Numbered from the stretch's first letter, positions 25,461 through 35,188 are shown. The stretch is 64,000 nt of DNA from Paenibacillus nanensis (GCF_003583765.1 NZ_QXQA01000011.1:1-64000), one strand, 5' to 3'. Program-made: numbers and translations. The notes: a model not told the origin generated them from the letters alone.

Positions 25461-28400
25461 GTGCAAAAATCAAAATCACGAATGCGAAAAATGCTGCTGG
25501 TGGCGACGGCGCTGTCCTTGTTCACGGCAAGCTTGCTTCCGGGTCAGGCCGCTTGGGCTGACGAAACGGCCGAACAAGCCGTCGAGGCTGGCCAAGGGGC
25601 CGGAAGCGCGGAAGCGGCAAACACGCCGCTTGCGATTACGCACACGCCTGAAGCGGCGCCGGTCGCGCTTGCCGATTATTCGGTAACCGCTACGGTGGCT
25701 GCGGGAGAAACGGCTCCGACGGTAACGCTGTATTACAGCAGCGGCGATACCTTCACGCCAATCGTTATGGCAGGAGGGGCGAATGACGGAGCAGGGAACA
25801 TCCCGTACAGCGCCACAATTCCGCAAGCGGCTCTCGCCGGACAAGCACGCCTCTCGTACTACATTGAGGCATCGGACGGCGAAACGGTACAGCGCGCTCC
25901 GGCAGACTCGGCCAGCACCTTTCAATTGAACATCGCTGCTCCCGCATCGCAGCCGGAGGGTCCGTACTTGCTGATTACGGAAATCGTATTTAACGCAAGG
26001 ACGGCAGCGGGCGACAGCGCCGAAAGCTATGAGTATGTGGAATTGTACAATAACAGCACGCAGCCGATTCCTCTGAACCAATATGACATTTTGTACGGCT
26101 ATCCGGACCCGGGCTCGACGCCGGTCGCTTTGCCGCTGCAGACGGAGAAGGTGCTGCAGCCGGCCGAGACGGTCGTGCTATGGAACCGGATTTCGAGCTC
26201 TACGACAGATCTGGCGCAGTTTAACGCGAATTACGGTGTCAATCTTGCTGAGGATCATGTGGTTCCATTCGGCAATTATGGCTTTACGAACAATGCCGAG
26301 CGCAATATTTCGATTGTGACGCGCAGCGGCGACATCGTCGCGAAAGCCATCTATAATCTTGGCGGCAGCGGCGACGACCAGGATCACCGAAGCATTACGT
26401 ACCATGCCGATCCTGCAGGCGGCACGCTAATGGCCAAGCTCGGCAGCAAGCAGACGCCGACGCCGGGCTCTTTGGTTGACGGTCAGGCCCCGGCGGCTCC
26501 GGTTGCTTTGCCGAATGATTTTATAAAACCGGCTATCTATCATACGCCCGCGATTTCCGGATCGGCCCCGATCGATCTTACAGTCTCCGCTGATGTAACG
26601 GATGATCAGCAGCTAGCAGGGGCATCACTTCATTACAAGACGGACAAAATGGACGCGTTCACATCCGTGCCTATGGCGTCTGTTGCCGGAAGCAATTATG
26701 AAGGCGTCATTCCTCAATTGGCGCTGCTGGATGCCTCATACGTCGATTATTACATCGAGGCGACCGACGGCACCAACCTGGCGCGGGCTCCGAGGGACAG
26801 CGGCGCGCATCGCATTCAAATGATGACAAGCGACGGTACAGGCCCCTATCTTCTGCTGACGGAGGTCGTGTTTAACGCGCGGAACGCGCCGGGCGCATCG
26901 GCTGAAAGCTACGAATACGTCGAGCTGTACAATAACAGCAATCGCAGCATTCCGCTTGGGCAATATAAGGTGCTGTACGGCTACCCGAACGTGAATACGG
27001 CGCCGGTAACGCTGGATCTCGCTACGGATAAAGTAATGAAGCCGGGCGAAACCGTTGTGCTATGGAACTGGATTGAAGGCTCAAGCCCCGGTTTGAACGA
27101 GTTTAACGGCAACTATGGCACCAGCCTGACGGAAAGCCAGATCGTCCGTTTCGGCAATTATAACTTTATCAACAGCGCAGGCCGTTCCATCTCGATTGCG
27201 ACGGATACGGGAGAGATCATCTCCACACTGCGCTATAACAGCGACGCGCAAGGCAATATTGCCGAAGCCGCCACAGAAAATCAAGATCATACGAGCATTA
27301 CCTATAAAATGGCGGATGACGGCGGTGTGCTGATGGCCAAGCTCGGCTCCAAGGTCGCGCCGACACCGGGCACGCTGCTTGCCGAGCAGAAGCCGGCTTC
27401 CTTCGTCACCCTGCCGGAAGATTTCCTGAGGCCGATCATTACGCATAACCGTCCGTTTACGGCAACGGTTGCGGAGAATACGGTTATCTCGGCTGTTGTG
27501 ACGGATGACCATCCGCTTGCAAGCGTGAAGCTGTTCTATAAGCGGGCTGACGGCGCAAAGTTTGAGGAGCTGCCTATGCAATTGTCGGAGTCGGCGGCGG
27601 ACACATACGAAGCGACGCTCACCAAAGGGATGCTGCTCGGCTCCGAAATGATCACGTATTACATCGAAACGAGCGACGGCACGCACACAACAAGGTATCC
27701 GGCGAACAACACGCTGAAATTCCAAGTATCGGACGAGCTTCTGCCCGTGGCCTCTCAGCTGCTCATTACGGAAGTGCTTCCCGACAACAAGGGGGGAGAC
27801 GCGTACGAGTACGTGGAGGTGTACAACAATACCAACGTCCCGGTAAATTTGAGGGACTATCAGATTCGCTATACGAACCGCTACAACGACTATATCGTGT
27901 GGGACATCGATACGGATACGGTCATTCCGGCCGGACAGACCGGTCTTATCTGGGTACGTTCGCTGGCAAGCAGAACCGCGCCGATCGACGCTTTCCTTAC
28001 CCATCATCAGATCGCAAGCTTCGATCCATCTCGGATCGCGGATCTGTTCTCGGACGGCATGAGCAACAGCGAGGAAGGCCGAGTCGTATTGGCGACGGAC
28101 GCTGGAGACACCGTGTCGCAAGCCTGGTTCAGCGTTGCCGAGGACGAGGCGTTCGATGACGGCACGTCCATCGTCTACGAGGCGCCGCTGAACGGCGGCA
28201 CCCGGATGATTAACCGCGGCTTCAGGCAGGTGTCAACGCCGGGTCAATTGCTGGACGGCCAGGTGCCAAGCGAGCCGATTACGCTTGAGGAGGACAGCAT
28301 AAAGCCGGTTATTGTTCATACGCCATACGCTGCTCCGCAGCCGCCTGCCCATTTATCGCTTGAAGCGAATGTGAAGGATAACCAAAGCGTGAAGAAAGTG

Positions 28401-31400
28401 ACGCTGTTCTACAAGCGGACGGATGAGCCGCAGACGGCATTCCGCAGCGTGAACGCTACCCGCAAAGCCGGCAGCGACACGTTCGTGTCGGACGCCGTGC
28501 TTGCGCAAAATTTACTGAACGCGGAAGGCATTGATTATTACTTCACGGCTTCAGACGGCTTCCAAACGGCAGCCTCTGAAACCTATCGGCTTCAATACGA
28601 CCTTCCGCAGCGGGAGGCGCTTCGCCTAAACGCGGCAGACGGCGACATTTTAAGCGGAGACCGGACGATTATCGGCATCAGCGAAGACGCGGCTTCGGAG
28701 CTGACGCTGAAGCTGGACGGAACTGCGCTCCCTTCGGCGAAATCTCTGCCGGACGATGCTTATCTATTGCTGGAAGTAAACGATATGCAGAGCTCGTTCA
28801 AAAACGGTCTGTACATCAACAATGAATTTGCGGCGCTTCTTCCATCGGGCAATAAATATATGCAAATCGCCATACCGCTGACGGCGAGCCTGCTGAAGCC
28901 GGGCAGCAACGTGATTACATTGACGGCCGGAACGAGCGGCGCCGAGGGCGATCCGAAAGGCATCATCGGCAATAATGACGATTACACAATCCAAAGCGCG
29001 AAGATTGTCCTGCCTAACGGCAACGTCATTGCGATGGACGAAGCGTATTTGGAGGAGGAGAACGGAGCGCGAAGCAAAGCCGATCTTTCTTCGCCGCGCA
29101 TCAAAATCGGGGACGGCAGCGCGAATGATACGGATTACGTGCGTTGGATCGATTATTACGCGACGCTTCCGGCAGATGCATTTAACGCCGTGCGCGCCGG
29201 GCTCGACACCGAGACAATTACCGACGGCAATCATACGGTCTCTGTAACCGAGACAGGCGGAGCGACAGTCGAGGCCGATATCGTGGTAGACAATTCGATC
29301 CCTGTCATTAACGGCGTAACGATCAAAGAAGGGGAAACTTACGCCGGTACGATTGAACTGAACGCCGAAATTACGGATGCTGTATCCGGGATCGCATCCG
29401 TCGTTGCTTCCGTTGACGGCGTGACGGCACAGCTTCCATCGAAGCTCCGTGCGATCGATCTGGAAGCGGGCGAGCATACGTTGGAGATTTCCGCAACGGA
29501 TAAGGCAGGCAACACGGCTTCCCATTCGGTCACGTTTGCGACAGGCGCGAACCATCCGGATAAGCCATCCGAGCCGGCTCCTGCCGACAAGGCTGCCAAT
29601 ACCGGCGCGAATCCAACGCTGAGCGTGAAGGTGAATGACGAGAACGGCGATCCGCTTAACGTTACATTCTACGAAGGGGAACGCTATGACTTCGGGCTAG
29701 GCGGGGAAATTGACGCCTTCTCGAACGCGACGGACCGCGAGCCGCCGCTGGAGCTGGTCCCTGCCGGGGAGAGCGCGTTCACCGAAGAGGATAAAGCGCT
29801 GGTCGCTTCAAGGGACGGCAGTTACATGGTCACGAACCATACAGAAAAGTTCCCGTACCAGCGGTTTGACTTCACCATCGACCGCGAGCTGGCGGCTGGC
29901 GATGAAATTGAAATTGTATGGCAAGGCCACTCCTTGCCGGGCCGTCAAGTGACGGTGTATACGTGGAACTACAACACAGGCAAATGGGAACGAGGCGCAG
30001 CCGGCATCGGCGCGGAGGACTTCGAGCTTCGCGCGAAGCTGGACGCGGATAATATGGTGAAGGACGGCGTTGTCCATGTGCTTGTCCAGGATCTGATTGC
30101 GGAGGAGCAGCCTGCGGAGAACTTTACGTTCGCTTGGGTGAGCGACACGCAGTATTATTCCGATTCCTATCCTTATATCTACAAATCGGTGAACCATTAC
30201 ATTGCCGACCAGAAGGAAGAGCGCAATATCGTTTATTCCGTTCATACCGGCGACCTTGTCGACGACTGGGACCGTCCGGACGAATGGAAGGTTGCCAGCG
30301 ACAGCCAAAAAATATTGGAAGAAGCCGGCATCCCGCATGGCGTCGTTGCGGGTAATCATGACGTTAACCACAACGCGGCGGACTATGCGGAATATATTAA
30401 ATATTTTGGCGAGGACCGGTACAAGGACCAGCCGTATTACGGCGGCGGCAGGGACAATAACCGCGACCATTACGATCTGATCTCCGCAAGCGGCCAAGAC
30501 TTTATTATCGTCTATCTGGGCTGGGGCATCGAGGAAGAAACGATCGAATGGGCGAATGAAGTGCTTGCGATGTACCCGGATCGCCACGCGATTATCGGCA
30601 CGCACGAATACATCTCCGCAAGCGGAGCGTATTCCGGCGCTGGCGAGAAGATTTGGACGGAGATCGTAGCGGATAATCCGAACGTGTTCATGGTGCTGTG
30701 CGGACATATCCACGGCGCGGCTTATAACGTGAAGCACGCTCCGGACGGGCGCATCGTCGTGGAAATGCTGGCGGACTATCAAAGCGGCCTCGAAGGCGGC
30801 GGCGGCTACATCCGGTTCTTGGAGTTCGATATCGAGCAGGAGAAAATTCATGTCTCCACGTATTCGCCCTATAAGGATGATGAGAACTACTACGAGGATC
30901 CGGGCCATGATAACTTCGATGTTCCGTTCACCCCTTCGGCCCCCGGCAAGCAGGTAGCAACGGATTACATCGGTGTGAACGTCTACACGGGGACGAAAAT
31001 TGGCGAGGACACCAATGTAGCTAGCGGTGACAGGGCTTCCGTAACCTGGAGCGGACGAGGCGCCAATACGTCATACGGCTGGTATGCGGTGGCTGCCGAT
31101 GGGTCCGGCGGCAAAAGCGTATCGGATGTCTGGACCTTTACGACCGGAAATTCAGGCGGGGTGATCAATCCTCCTCCTAGCGGCGGAAACGGCAACGGCG
31201 GCGGCAGCAACAGTGCGGATGATCGTCTGAAGGTGAACGCGGCGGATGTCGCGGATACGGACAAGGACGGGAAAGTGGTGCTGACGCTTCAATCCGGACA
31301 ACAAGGAGCCGTGTTTACGGCCGACGCACTGGCGCAATTGAAGCAGTTGGAGCTGACGATCGAGCGGGAAGGCCTTCGCGTGACGATGCCAAGCGAATAC

Positions 31401-32324
31401 TTCTCCGGCTTGACGCTGGCGAGCGGGGAGCAATGGCAGGTTACCCTGACGGAGCTTGCGAATAGCGAAGTGAACAAAGCGGTTGCATCGTTCCAGACCA
31501 GCAATCGCGCAAAGCTGAAGCTGGCGGGAGAAACCGCGGCGATCTCTGCCGCGATTGTGGACCAGGACGGCAAAGTGAAGAGGAGCCTTGCGCTCGATAA
31601 ATCCGGATTCGTGCTGCAGCTTGATGCAGACAAGGTCCGCAATCGCAATCTGGTCGCGGTCTACCTGCTGCTTCCGGACGGAACGGTAGAGCGAATCGAG
31701 AGCGAATTCGAGGAGAACCGCTTTACGGCAATCGTGCCGCAAGACGGCAGCTACGCGGTTATGGAATATAACAAGCCGTATACGGATCTGCCTCACTCGC
31801 ATTGGGCTTATGACTATGTGCAGGAGCTGTCGCTGGACGGCCTTGTGCAAGGCATGAGCGAAACCGAGTTTGCGCCGGAGAATGCGATAACTAGAGCGCA
31901 GCTTGTGCAGCTGATCGTGCGCATGATGGGGCTGACCTCGAGCGGTTCGGGCACGGCGTTCAAAGACGTCGCGCCGGGCAGTTGGTATGAGGAAGCGGTC
32001 GCGGCTGCGGCGGAAGCGGGAATCGTGCAGGGCGTAGGGAACGGCAGCTTTGAGCCTGATCGGACGGTTACGCGCGAAGAGATGGCGGTTATGCTGATGA
32101 AGGCTCTGACAGCCAGCGGCAAACAGTTGGAGGATTCGGGCGCTTCCGGTCCGGGCTTCACGGACGAAGGTCAAATTAGCGAGTGGGCGCTGACGTATGT
32201 GGAGCAAGCGGCTCAGCTTGGTCTGCTGCAGGGACGCGGCGGCGGCGAATTCGCTCCGGGCGAGCACGCGACACGCGCGGAAGGCGCCAAGGTTATCTAT
32301 ATGATTTTTACGCAAACGAAGTAA
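25461..32324 (+). CDS. Giant SLH-anchored surface protein with lamin-tail and metallophosphoesterase domains
   Basis: A ~2287-residue exported protein. A Sec signal ends QAAWA. Three lamin-tail domains follow at about 168-330, 462-620 and 765-910 (LLITEIVFN, LLLTEVVFN, LLITEVLPD with YVELYNN), each flanked by immunoglobulin-like domains ending YYIEASDG. After more beta domains, a calcineurin-like phosphoesterase spans about 1555-1800 with WVSDTQ, HTGDLVDDW, AGNHDVNH, GTHEY and CGHIHG, so the metal ligands look complete. A Pro/Gly/Asn linker and three SLH domains (about 2107-2287) anchor it to the cell-wall polymer. GTG at 25461 has GAGGAAGTGGG ahead. Likely roles are extracellular phosphate release from nucleotides or phosphodiesters. 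Confidence 0.88.
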   Translation: MQKSKSRMRKMLLVATALSLFTASLLPGQAAWADETAEQAVEAGQGAGSAEAANTPLAITHTPEAAPVALADYSVTATVAAGETAPTVTLYYSSGDTFTPIVMAGGANDGAGNIPYSATIPQAALAGQARLSYYIEASDGETVQRAPADSASTFQLNIAAPASQPEGPYLLITEIVFNARTAAGDSAESYEYVELYNNSTQPIPLNQYDILYGYPDPGSTPVALPLQTEKVLQPAETVVLWNRISSSTTDLAQFNANYGVNLAEDHVVPFGNYGFTNNAERNISIVTRSGDIVAKAIYNLGGSGDDQDHRSITYHADPAGGTLMAKLGSKQTPTPGSLVDGQAPAAPVALPNDFIKPAIYHTPAISGSAPIDLTVSADVTDDQQLAGASLHYKTDKMDAFTSVPMASVAGSNYEGVIPQLALLDASYVDYYIEATDGTNLARAPRDSGAHRIQMMTSDGTGPYLLLTEVVFNARNAPGASAESYEYVELYNNSNRSIPLGQYKVLYGYPNVNTAPVTLDLATDKVMKPGETVVLWNWIEGSSPGLNEFNGNYGTSLTESQIVRFGNYNFINSAGRSISIATDTGEIISTLRYNSDAQGNIAEAATENQDHTSITYKMADDGGVLMAKLGSKVAPTPGTLLAEQKPASFVTLPEDFLRPIITHNRPFTATVAENTVISAVVTDDHPLASVKLFYKRADGAKFEELPMQLSESAADTYEATLTKGMLLGSEMITYYIETSDGTHTTRYPANNTLKFQVSDELLPVASQLLITEVLPDNKGGDAYEYVEVYNNTNVPVNLRDYQIRYTNRYNDYIVWDIDTDTVIPAGQTGLIWVRSLASRTAPIDAFLTHHQIASFDPSRIADLFSDGMSNSEEGRVVLATDAGDTVSQAWFSVAEDEAFDDGTSIVYEAPLNGGTRMINRGFRQVSTPGQLLDGQVPSEPITLEEDSIKPVIVHTPYAAPQPPAHLSLEANVKDNQSVKKVTLFYKRTDEPQTAFRSVNATRKAGSDTFVSDAVLAQNLLNAEGIDYYFTASDGFQTAASETYRLQYDLPQREALRLNAADGDILSGDRTIIGISEDAASELTLKLDGTALPSAKSLPDDAYLLLEVNDMQSSFKNGLYINNEFAALLPSGNKYMQIAIPLTASLLKPGSNVITLTAGTSGAEGDPKGIIGNNDDYTIQSAKIVLPNGNVIAMDEAYLEEENGARSKADLSSPRIKIGDGSANDTDYVRWIDYYATLPADAFNAVRAGLDTETITDGNHTVSVTETGGATVEADIVVDNSIPVINGVTIKEGETYAGTIELNAEITDAVSGIASVVASVDGVTAQLPSKLRAIDLEAGEHTLEISATDKAGNTASHSVTFATGANHPDKPSEPAPADKAANTGANPTLSVKVNDENGDPLNVTFYEGERYDFGLGGEIDAFSNATDREPPLELVPAGESAFTEEDKALVASRDGSYMVTNHTEKFPYQRFDFTIDRELAAGDEIEIVWQGHSLPGRQVTVYTWNYNTGKWERGAAGIGAEDFELRAKLDADNMVKDGVVHVLVQDLIAEEQPAENFTFAWVSDTQYYSDSYPYIYKSVNHYIADQKEERNIVYSVHTGDLVDDWDRPDEWKVASDSQKILEEAGIPHGVVAGNHDVNHNAADYAEYIKYFGEDRYKDQPYYGGGRDNNRDHYDLISASGQDFIIVYLGWGIEEETIEWANEVLAMYPDRHAIIGTHEYISASGAYSGAGEKIWTEIVADNPNVFMVLCGHIHGAAYNVKHAPDGRIVVEMLADYQSGLEGGGGYIRFLEFDIEQEKIHVSTYSPYKDDENYYEDPGHDNFDVPFTPSAPGKQVATDYIGVNVYTGTKIGEDTNVASGDRASVTWSGRGANTSYGWYAVAADGSGGKSVSDVWTFTTGNSGGVINPPPSGGNGNGGGSNSADDRLKVNAADVADTDKDGKVVLTLQSGQQGAVFTADALAQLKQLELTIEREGLRVTMPSEYFSGLTLASGEQWQVTLTELANSEVNKAVASFQTSNRAKLKLAGETAAISAAIVDQDGKVKRSLALDKSGFVLQLDADKVRNRNLVAVYLLLPDGTVERIESEFEENRFTAIVPQDGSYAVMEYNKPYTDLPHSHWAYDYVQELSLDGLVQGMSETEFAPENAITRAQLVQLIVRMMGLTSSGSGTAFKDVAPGSWYEEAVAAAAEAGIVQGVGNGSFEPDRTVTREEMAVMLMKALTASGKQLEDSGASGPGFTDEGQISEWALTYVEQAAQLGLLQGRGGGEFAPGEHATRAEGAKVIYMIFTQTK

Positions 32325-32344
32325 AATTTTTGGCGGGTCATTGA

Positions 32345-32373
32345 AGCGCAAGAGCCCTAGCGGCTCTTGCGCT
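32345..32373 (+). terminator. Hairpin after giant surface-protein gene
   Basis: Perfect 12-bp stem AGCGCAAGAGCC (32345-32356) and GGCTCTTGCGCT (32362-32373), without a following U-run. It likely marks the message end or slows read-through into the HupE-like gene. Confidence 0.6.
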
Positions 32374-32397
32374 GTCCGCCATTTTGGAGGAAGCAGC

Positions 32398-33552
32398 ATG
32401 AGAGTTATGCCTGACACGCGAAAGCCGGTTTACAAGCCGATTATTGCGCTCGTCATTCTAATTCTATTAGGGCTCCCGGCCGGCCGGGCAGATGCGCATA
32501 CGAATACGATCGGATTTTCGGATATTACGGTGAAGGCGGCTACGGTCCAGTATGACCTCTACCTTGATCCCAAGGAGGTCAGCCAATGGATGGATGCGCG
32601 CTCAAGCGGCGTATTCGTGATCGATCCGTCTGCGGCGCCGCTGAAGGAAGGGGAGGTGCGTTGGGCCGAGGAGGACTTACATACGCTTGTCGCCGAGAAT
32701 TTAACGGTAAGCGATGGAGTTAAGCCGGCCGAGGCTTCTCTAGGAAAAGTTACGATCGAGGAGCGGAACGGGATGCCGGCCGCCCATCTGCCGCTCACCT
32801 ATGCGTTTCCGGAAAAGGTGCAGAAGCTTCATATCTCGTACCGTTTTTTCTACGACGACATGGATGCGCTGCATCAGAATATCGCGAAAATACAAACCGA
32901 GACAGGAGAGGTCGAAACCGTGTTTCACCAAACGAATCAAACAGCGTCATACGTACTAAACGCCGGAGGCGGGGAATCGCTTCAGACATCCGTTACGGTC
33001 CCGAATTGGCTGGCTACGTTTGCGGATTACGTATGGCTCGGCATGGAGCATATATGGACGGGGTATGACCATCTGCTGTTCGTGCTTGCGCTCATCCTGC
33101 TGAAGCTGCCGATCCGGAAATATTTGATCATTTTAACGGCCTTCACCGTCGGCCACAGCATAACGATCGCCCTCGCGTCATTGGGCATCGTCTCGTTGTC
33201 CCCAAGCATCGTAGAGCCGCTTATCGCGCTGAGCATCGCTTACGTGGCGATCGAAAACTTGTGGCTGAAGCGGATCGAGTGGCGCTGGATGGTCGCGCTG
33301 GGCTTCGGGCTGATTCACGGCTTCGGTTTTGCGGAGATTCTAAAAGAAACCTTAGGCGACAGCTATACCCTGCCGCTCCTCTCATTTAACCTGGGCGTGG
33401 AGCTGGGCCAAATCGCCGTGCTTGCCGTGGTGCTCCCGCTGCTGTATTACGCCGGGCGCGCGAAATGGTACCGCAAAGCGGCTTACGGCTTGTCCATGGT
33501 CATTACGCTGGTCGGCCTCTATTGGTTCGCCGAGCGCGTCTGGTTCTCTTAA
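32398..33552 (+). CDS. HupE/UreJ-type membrane protein
   Basis: A 384-residue membrane protein: a hydrophobic N-terminal segment (about 14-32), an extracytoplasmic domain of ~170 residues, then six or seven helices in the C-terminal half with the conserved ...WTGYDHLLFVLALIL, TVGHSITIALA and LIHGFGFAEIL segments. HupE/UreJ proteins are proposed nickel or cobalt permeases linked to hydrogenase or urease, though many, like this one, stand alone. TTGGAGGAA before the ATG at 32398 decides the start. The conserved His residues in the helices could bind metal. Confidence 0.82.
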   Translation: MRVMPDTRKPVYKPIIALVILILLGLPAGRADAHTNTIGFSDITVKAATVQYDLYLDPKEVSQWMDARSSGVFVIDPSAAPLKEGEVRWAEEDLHTLVAENLTVSDGVKPAEASLGKVTIEERNGMPAAHLPLTYAFPEKVQKLHISYRFFYDDMDALHQNIAKIQTETGEVETVFHQTNQTASYVLNAGGGESLQTSVTVPNWLATFADYVWLGMEHIWTGYDHLLFVLALILLKLPIRKYLIILTAFTVGHSITIALASLGIVSLSPSIVEPLIALSIAYVAIENLWLKRIEWRWMVALGFGLIHGFGFAEILKETLGDSYTLPLLSFNLGVELGQIAVLAVVLPLLYYAGRAKWYRKAAYGLSMVITLVGLYWFAERVWFS

Positions 33553-33645
33553 AGGAGCAAGAGCAAGCGGCAAGGGGCAAGCGGTAAGCGGCAGATCGCA
33601 AGCTGCAGATAGTAAGATGCAAACAGCCGGTGCCGGTACGCTTAC

Positions 33646-33832
33646 AATAGCGCCAAAAGTACACCTATTCTCACGGATAATAGTCGATTTGGAATAATTA
33701 AAGCCAAAAGTGCACTTAATTCCTCAAAGGTGGCGCACAATGCGATCAACCTTAGGAAATAAGTGTACTTTTGGCTTTATTTTGGGTCCAGATGGTAAGT
33801 TCGTTGCAAATAAGTGCATTTATGGCGCTAAT
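33646..33832. repeat. Four-copy short-repeat array A3
   Basis: Forward copies at 33646-33670 (GCGCCAAAAGTACAC) and 33695-33720 (AAGCCAAAAGTGCAC), reverse copies at 33757-33782 (GTGTACTTTTGGCTT) and 33808-33832 (GTGCATTTATGGCGC), spaced 49, 62 and 51 bp. The GCGCC type is on the outer pair and the AAGCC type on the inner pair. It lies in a 430-bp gap between the convergent hupE-like gene and a minus-strand membrane-protein gene. The rest of the gap (33553-33645, 33833-33984) shows only short AAGCGGCA-like words. Confidence 0.88.
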
Positions 33833-33984
33833 TGTTCTCTAGGCTAAATGCTTGGGTCACCAGGTTACTTCACTTGCAAGTTAAATTGAGTATGCCATCA
33901 CAAATGGCAGGCAGTGTTACCTACAGCAATCACTATGCATACTCCAGCCTAACTGACTCGCCTTACAAGAGGTTAAGCCACCGT

Positions 33985-34458
33985 TCAGGAGCCAAGTGCC
34001 GTGACGCCCCCAATTGCCGCAATAACTAGAAGGGGCGATGCCAGAGTGACGGCAATTGTTGTCCCTTTTCTCCAGCCTCGCGCGAGCAGATGACCTATCA
34101 GCCGGTCCATCAAAAAATAGATCAGCGCCGCCGCCGCGCAGGTCAAAATGAATAGGGGGATGCCAAAAAGCAAACCGAACAATGCTCCGAGCGCCAAATG
34201 GCAGACGCAAGAAACAATCACCCGCCATGCTTCATTGTGAAGCAGTCTGCCCGTCACCATCTCCGTCACGATGGATACCAAAGAGCCGTAAATAAGAACG
34301 ACGGGAAAAGCGAACAGCGTAATTAACGACATCCACTGCATGATTTCGCCGAAGCGGGTCAGGCCGCCGGACAGGTTATCGCTGGAAAAGTAAAACGAAT
34401 AAAAAAGAACGATCGCAAAAGAAGCAATGTATGCGCTGAGCGCCTTACGAAGAAGCAT
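33985..34458 (-). CDS. Four-helix membrane protein of unknown function
   Basis: A 157-residue integral membrane protein with four or five hydrophobic segments (for example ASFAIVLFYSFYF, LITLFAFPVVLIYGSLVSIV, LALGALFGLLFGIPLFILTC, IAVTLASPLLVIAAIGGV). No family recognised. It starts nine bases after the carbonic anhydrase stop, with no good ribosome site of its own. Its ATG lies in the 3' arm of a hairpin whose 5' arm holds the upstream stop, which suggests translational coupling. Confidence 0.65.
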   Translation of the reverse strand: MLLRKALSAYIASFAIVLFYSFYFSSDNLSGGLTRFGEIMQWMSLITLFAFPVVLIYGSLVSIVTEMVTGRLLHNEAWRVIVSCVCHLALGALFGLLFGIPLFILTCAAAALIYFLMDRLIGHLLARGWRKGTTIAVTLASPLLVIAAIGGVTALGS

Positions 34459-34477
34459 AGAGGTTTTCTATGCTTCT
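34451..34477 (-). promoter_or_regulatory. Hairpin spanning carbonic-anhydrase stop and next start codon
   Basis: Perfect 11-bp arms AGAAGCATAGA and TCTATGCTTCT around a five-base loop. In the minus-strand RNA the 5' arm includes the TAG stop of the anhydrase gene and the 3' arm includes the ATG of the downstream membrane protein. A ribosome ending the first gene would open the stem and free the second start. Confidence 0.5.
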
Positions 34478-35037
34478 TCCCGGTAGTCTTCCACGATAAT
34501 ATCAAGTTTGCCCGTAACAGGGTCGATCACAAAGCCGTGAACCGGAATGTGTTTCGGGAATAGAGGATGCTTGCGAATCATGCGGACGCTGTGCATGACG
34601 CCGTCTTCCGCGCTTTCGAAGCCGCGAAGGAAGCGGTCCATCTTAATGCCGGCATTCTCAAGGGTTTGAATAGCGAGCGGGTCGATGCCGTTCTCGCTGA
34701 ACTTCTTCACCATGCCGTTCACATCGAGGTTGGTCATGCCGCAGTTGTGATGGCCGATAACCAGCACCTCGCGTGCGCCAAGCTCATAGACGGCGACCAG
34801 AATGCTGCGCATGGCGCTTCCGAACGGCTGCGTCAGGATGGCGCCGGCGTTTTTAATAAATTTCGCGTCACCGTTGCGGAGGTTCAGCGCTTTTGGCAGC
34901 AATTCCACGAGCCGTGTATCCATGCAAGTAAGAATAGCGATTTTTTTCTCGGGGAACTTGTCCGTCACATACGCTTCATATTGTTTCTCTTCTACGAATT
35001 GTTTATTAAATGACATCAGTTGAGGCACGATAGACAT
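34468..35037 (-). CDS. Beta-class carbonic anhydrase
   Basis: Interconverts CO2 and bicarbonate in the cytoplasm. The 189-residue product keeps the zinc ligands Cys38, His96 and Cys99 and the Asp40-Arg42 dyad (LTCMDTRL, GHHNCGM). Its size and motif order fit the small beta-class group found in Bacilli (YtiB type). AAGGAGG lies before the ATG at 35037. It is divergent from the AHSA1/ArsR pair and followed by a coupled membrane-protein gene, which might aid bicarbonate or CO2 handling (speculative). Confidence 0.9.
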   Translation of the reverse strand: MSIVPQLMSFNKQFVEEKQYEAYVTDKFPEKKIAILTCMDTRLVELLPKALNLRNGDAKFIKNAGAILTQPFGSAMRSILVAVYELGAREVLVIGHHNCGMTNLDVNGMVKKFSENGIDPLAIQTLENAGIKMDRFLRGFESAEDGVMHSVRMIRKHPLFPKHIPVHGFVIDPVTGKLDIIVEDYREEA

Positions 35038-35133
35038 TGGGGATATCCTCCTTTAGTTTCACGAGTGAGCTGCATCCGCAAGCCATTTATTATTATTCCT
35101 CTAAAAGCGGTCTTAGTCAACTGATTCATGAGG

Positions 35134-35188
35134 TTGACATGAAACCTTTTGGTTGCGTATACTAGTCAAAGTGAAACCAAAAGGTTTC
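35134..35188 (+). promoter_or_regulatory. Promoter with two ArsR-type operators
   Basis: A perfect -35 TTGACA (35134-35139) and -10 TATACT (35158-35163) with an 18-bp spacer. Two dyads of the AAACC-4-GGTT type lie at 35141-35154 (in the spacer) and 35174-35187 (just after the -10); together they also form 14-bp perfect inverted arms. This places repressor at both sides of the -10 and strongly suggests autorepression by the ArsR protein at 35650. Confidence 0.75.

Noticed and set aside
33832..34029. 65-codon plus-strand frame
   Set aside because: Starts at the edge of the repeat array, has no ribosome site and overlaps the minus-strand membrane-protein gene.
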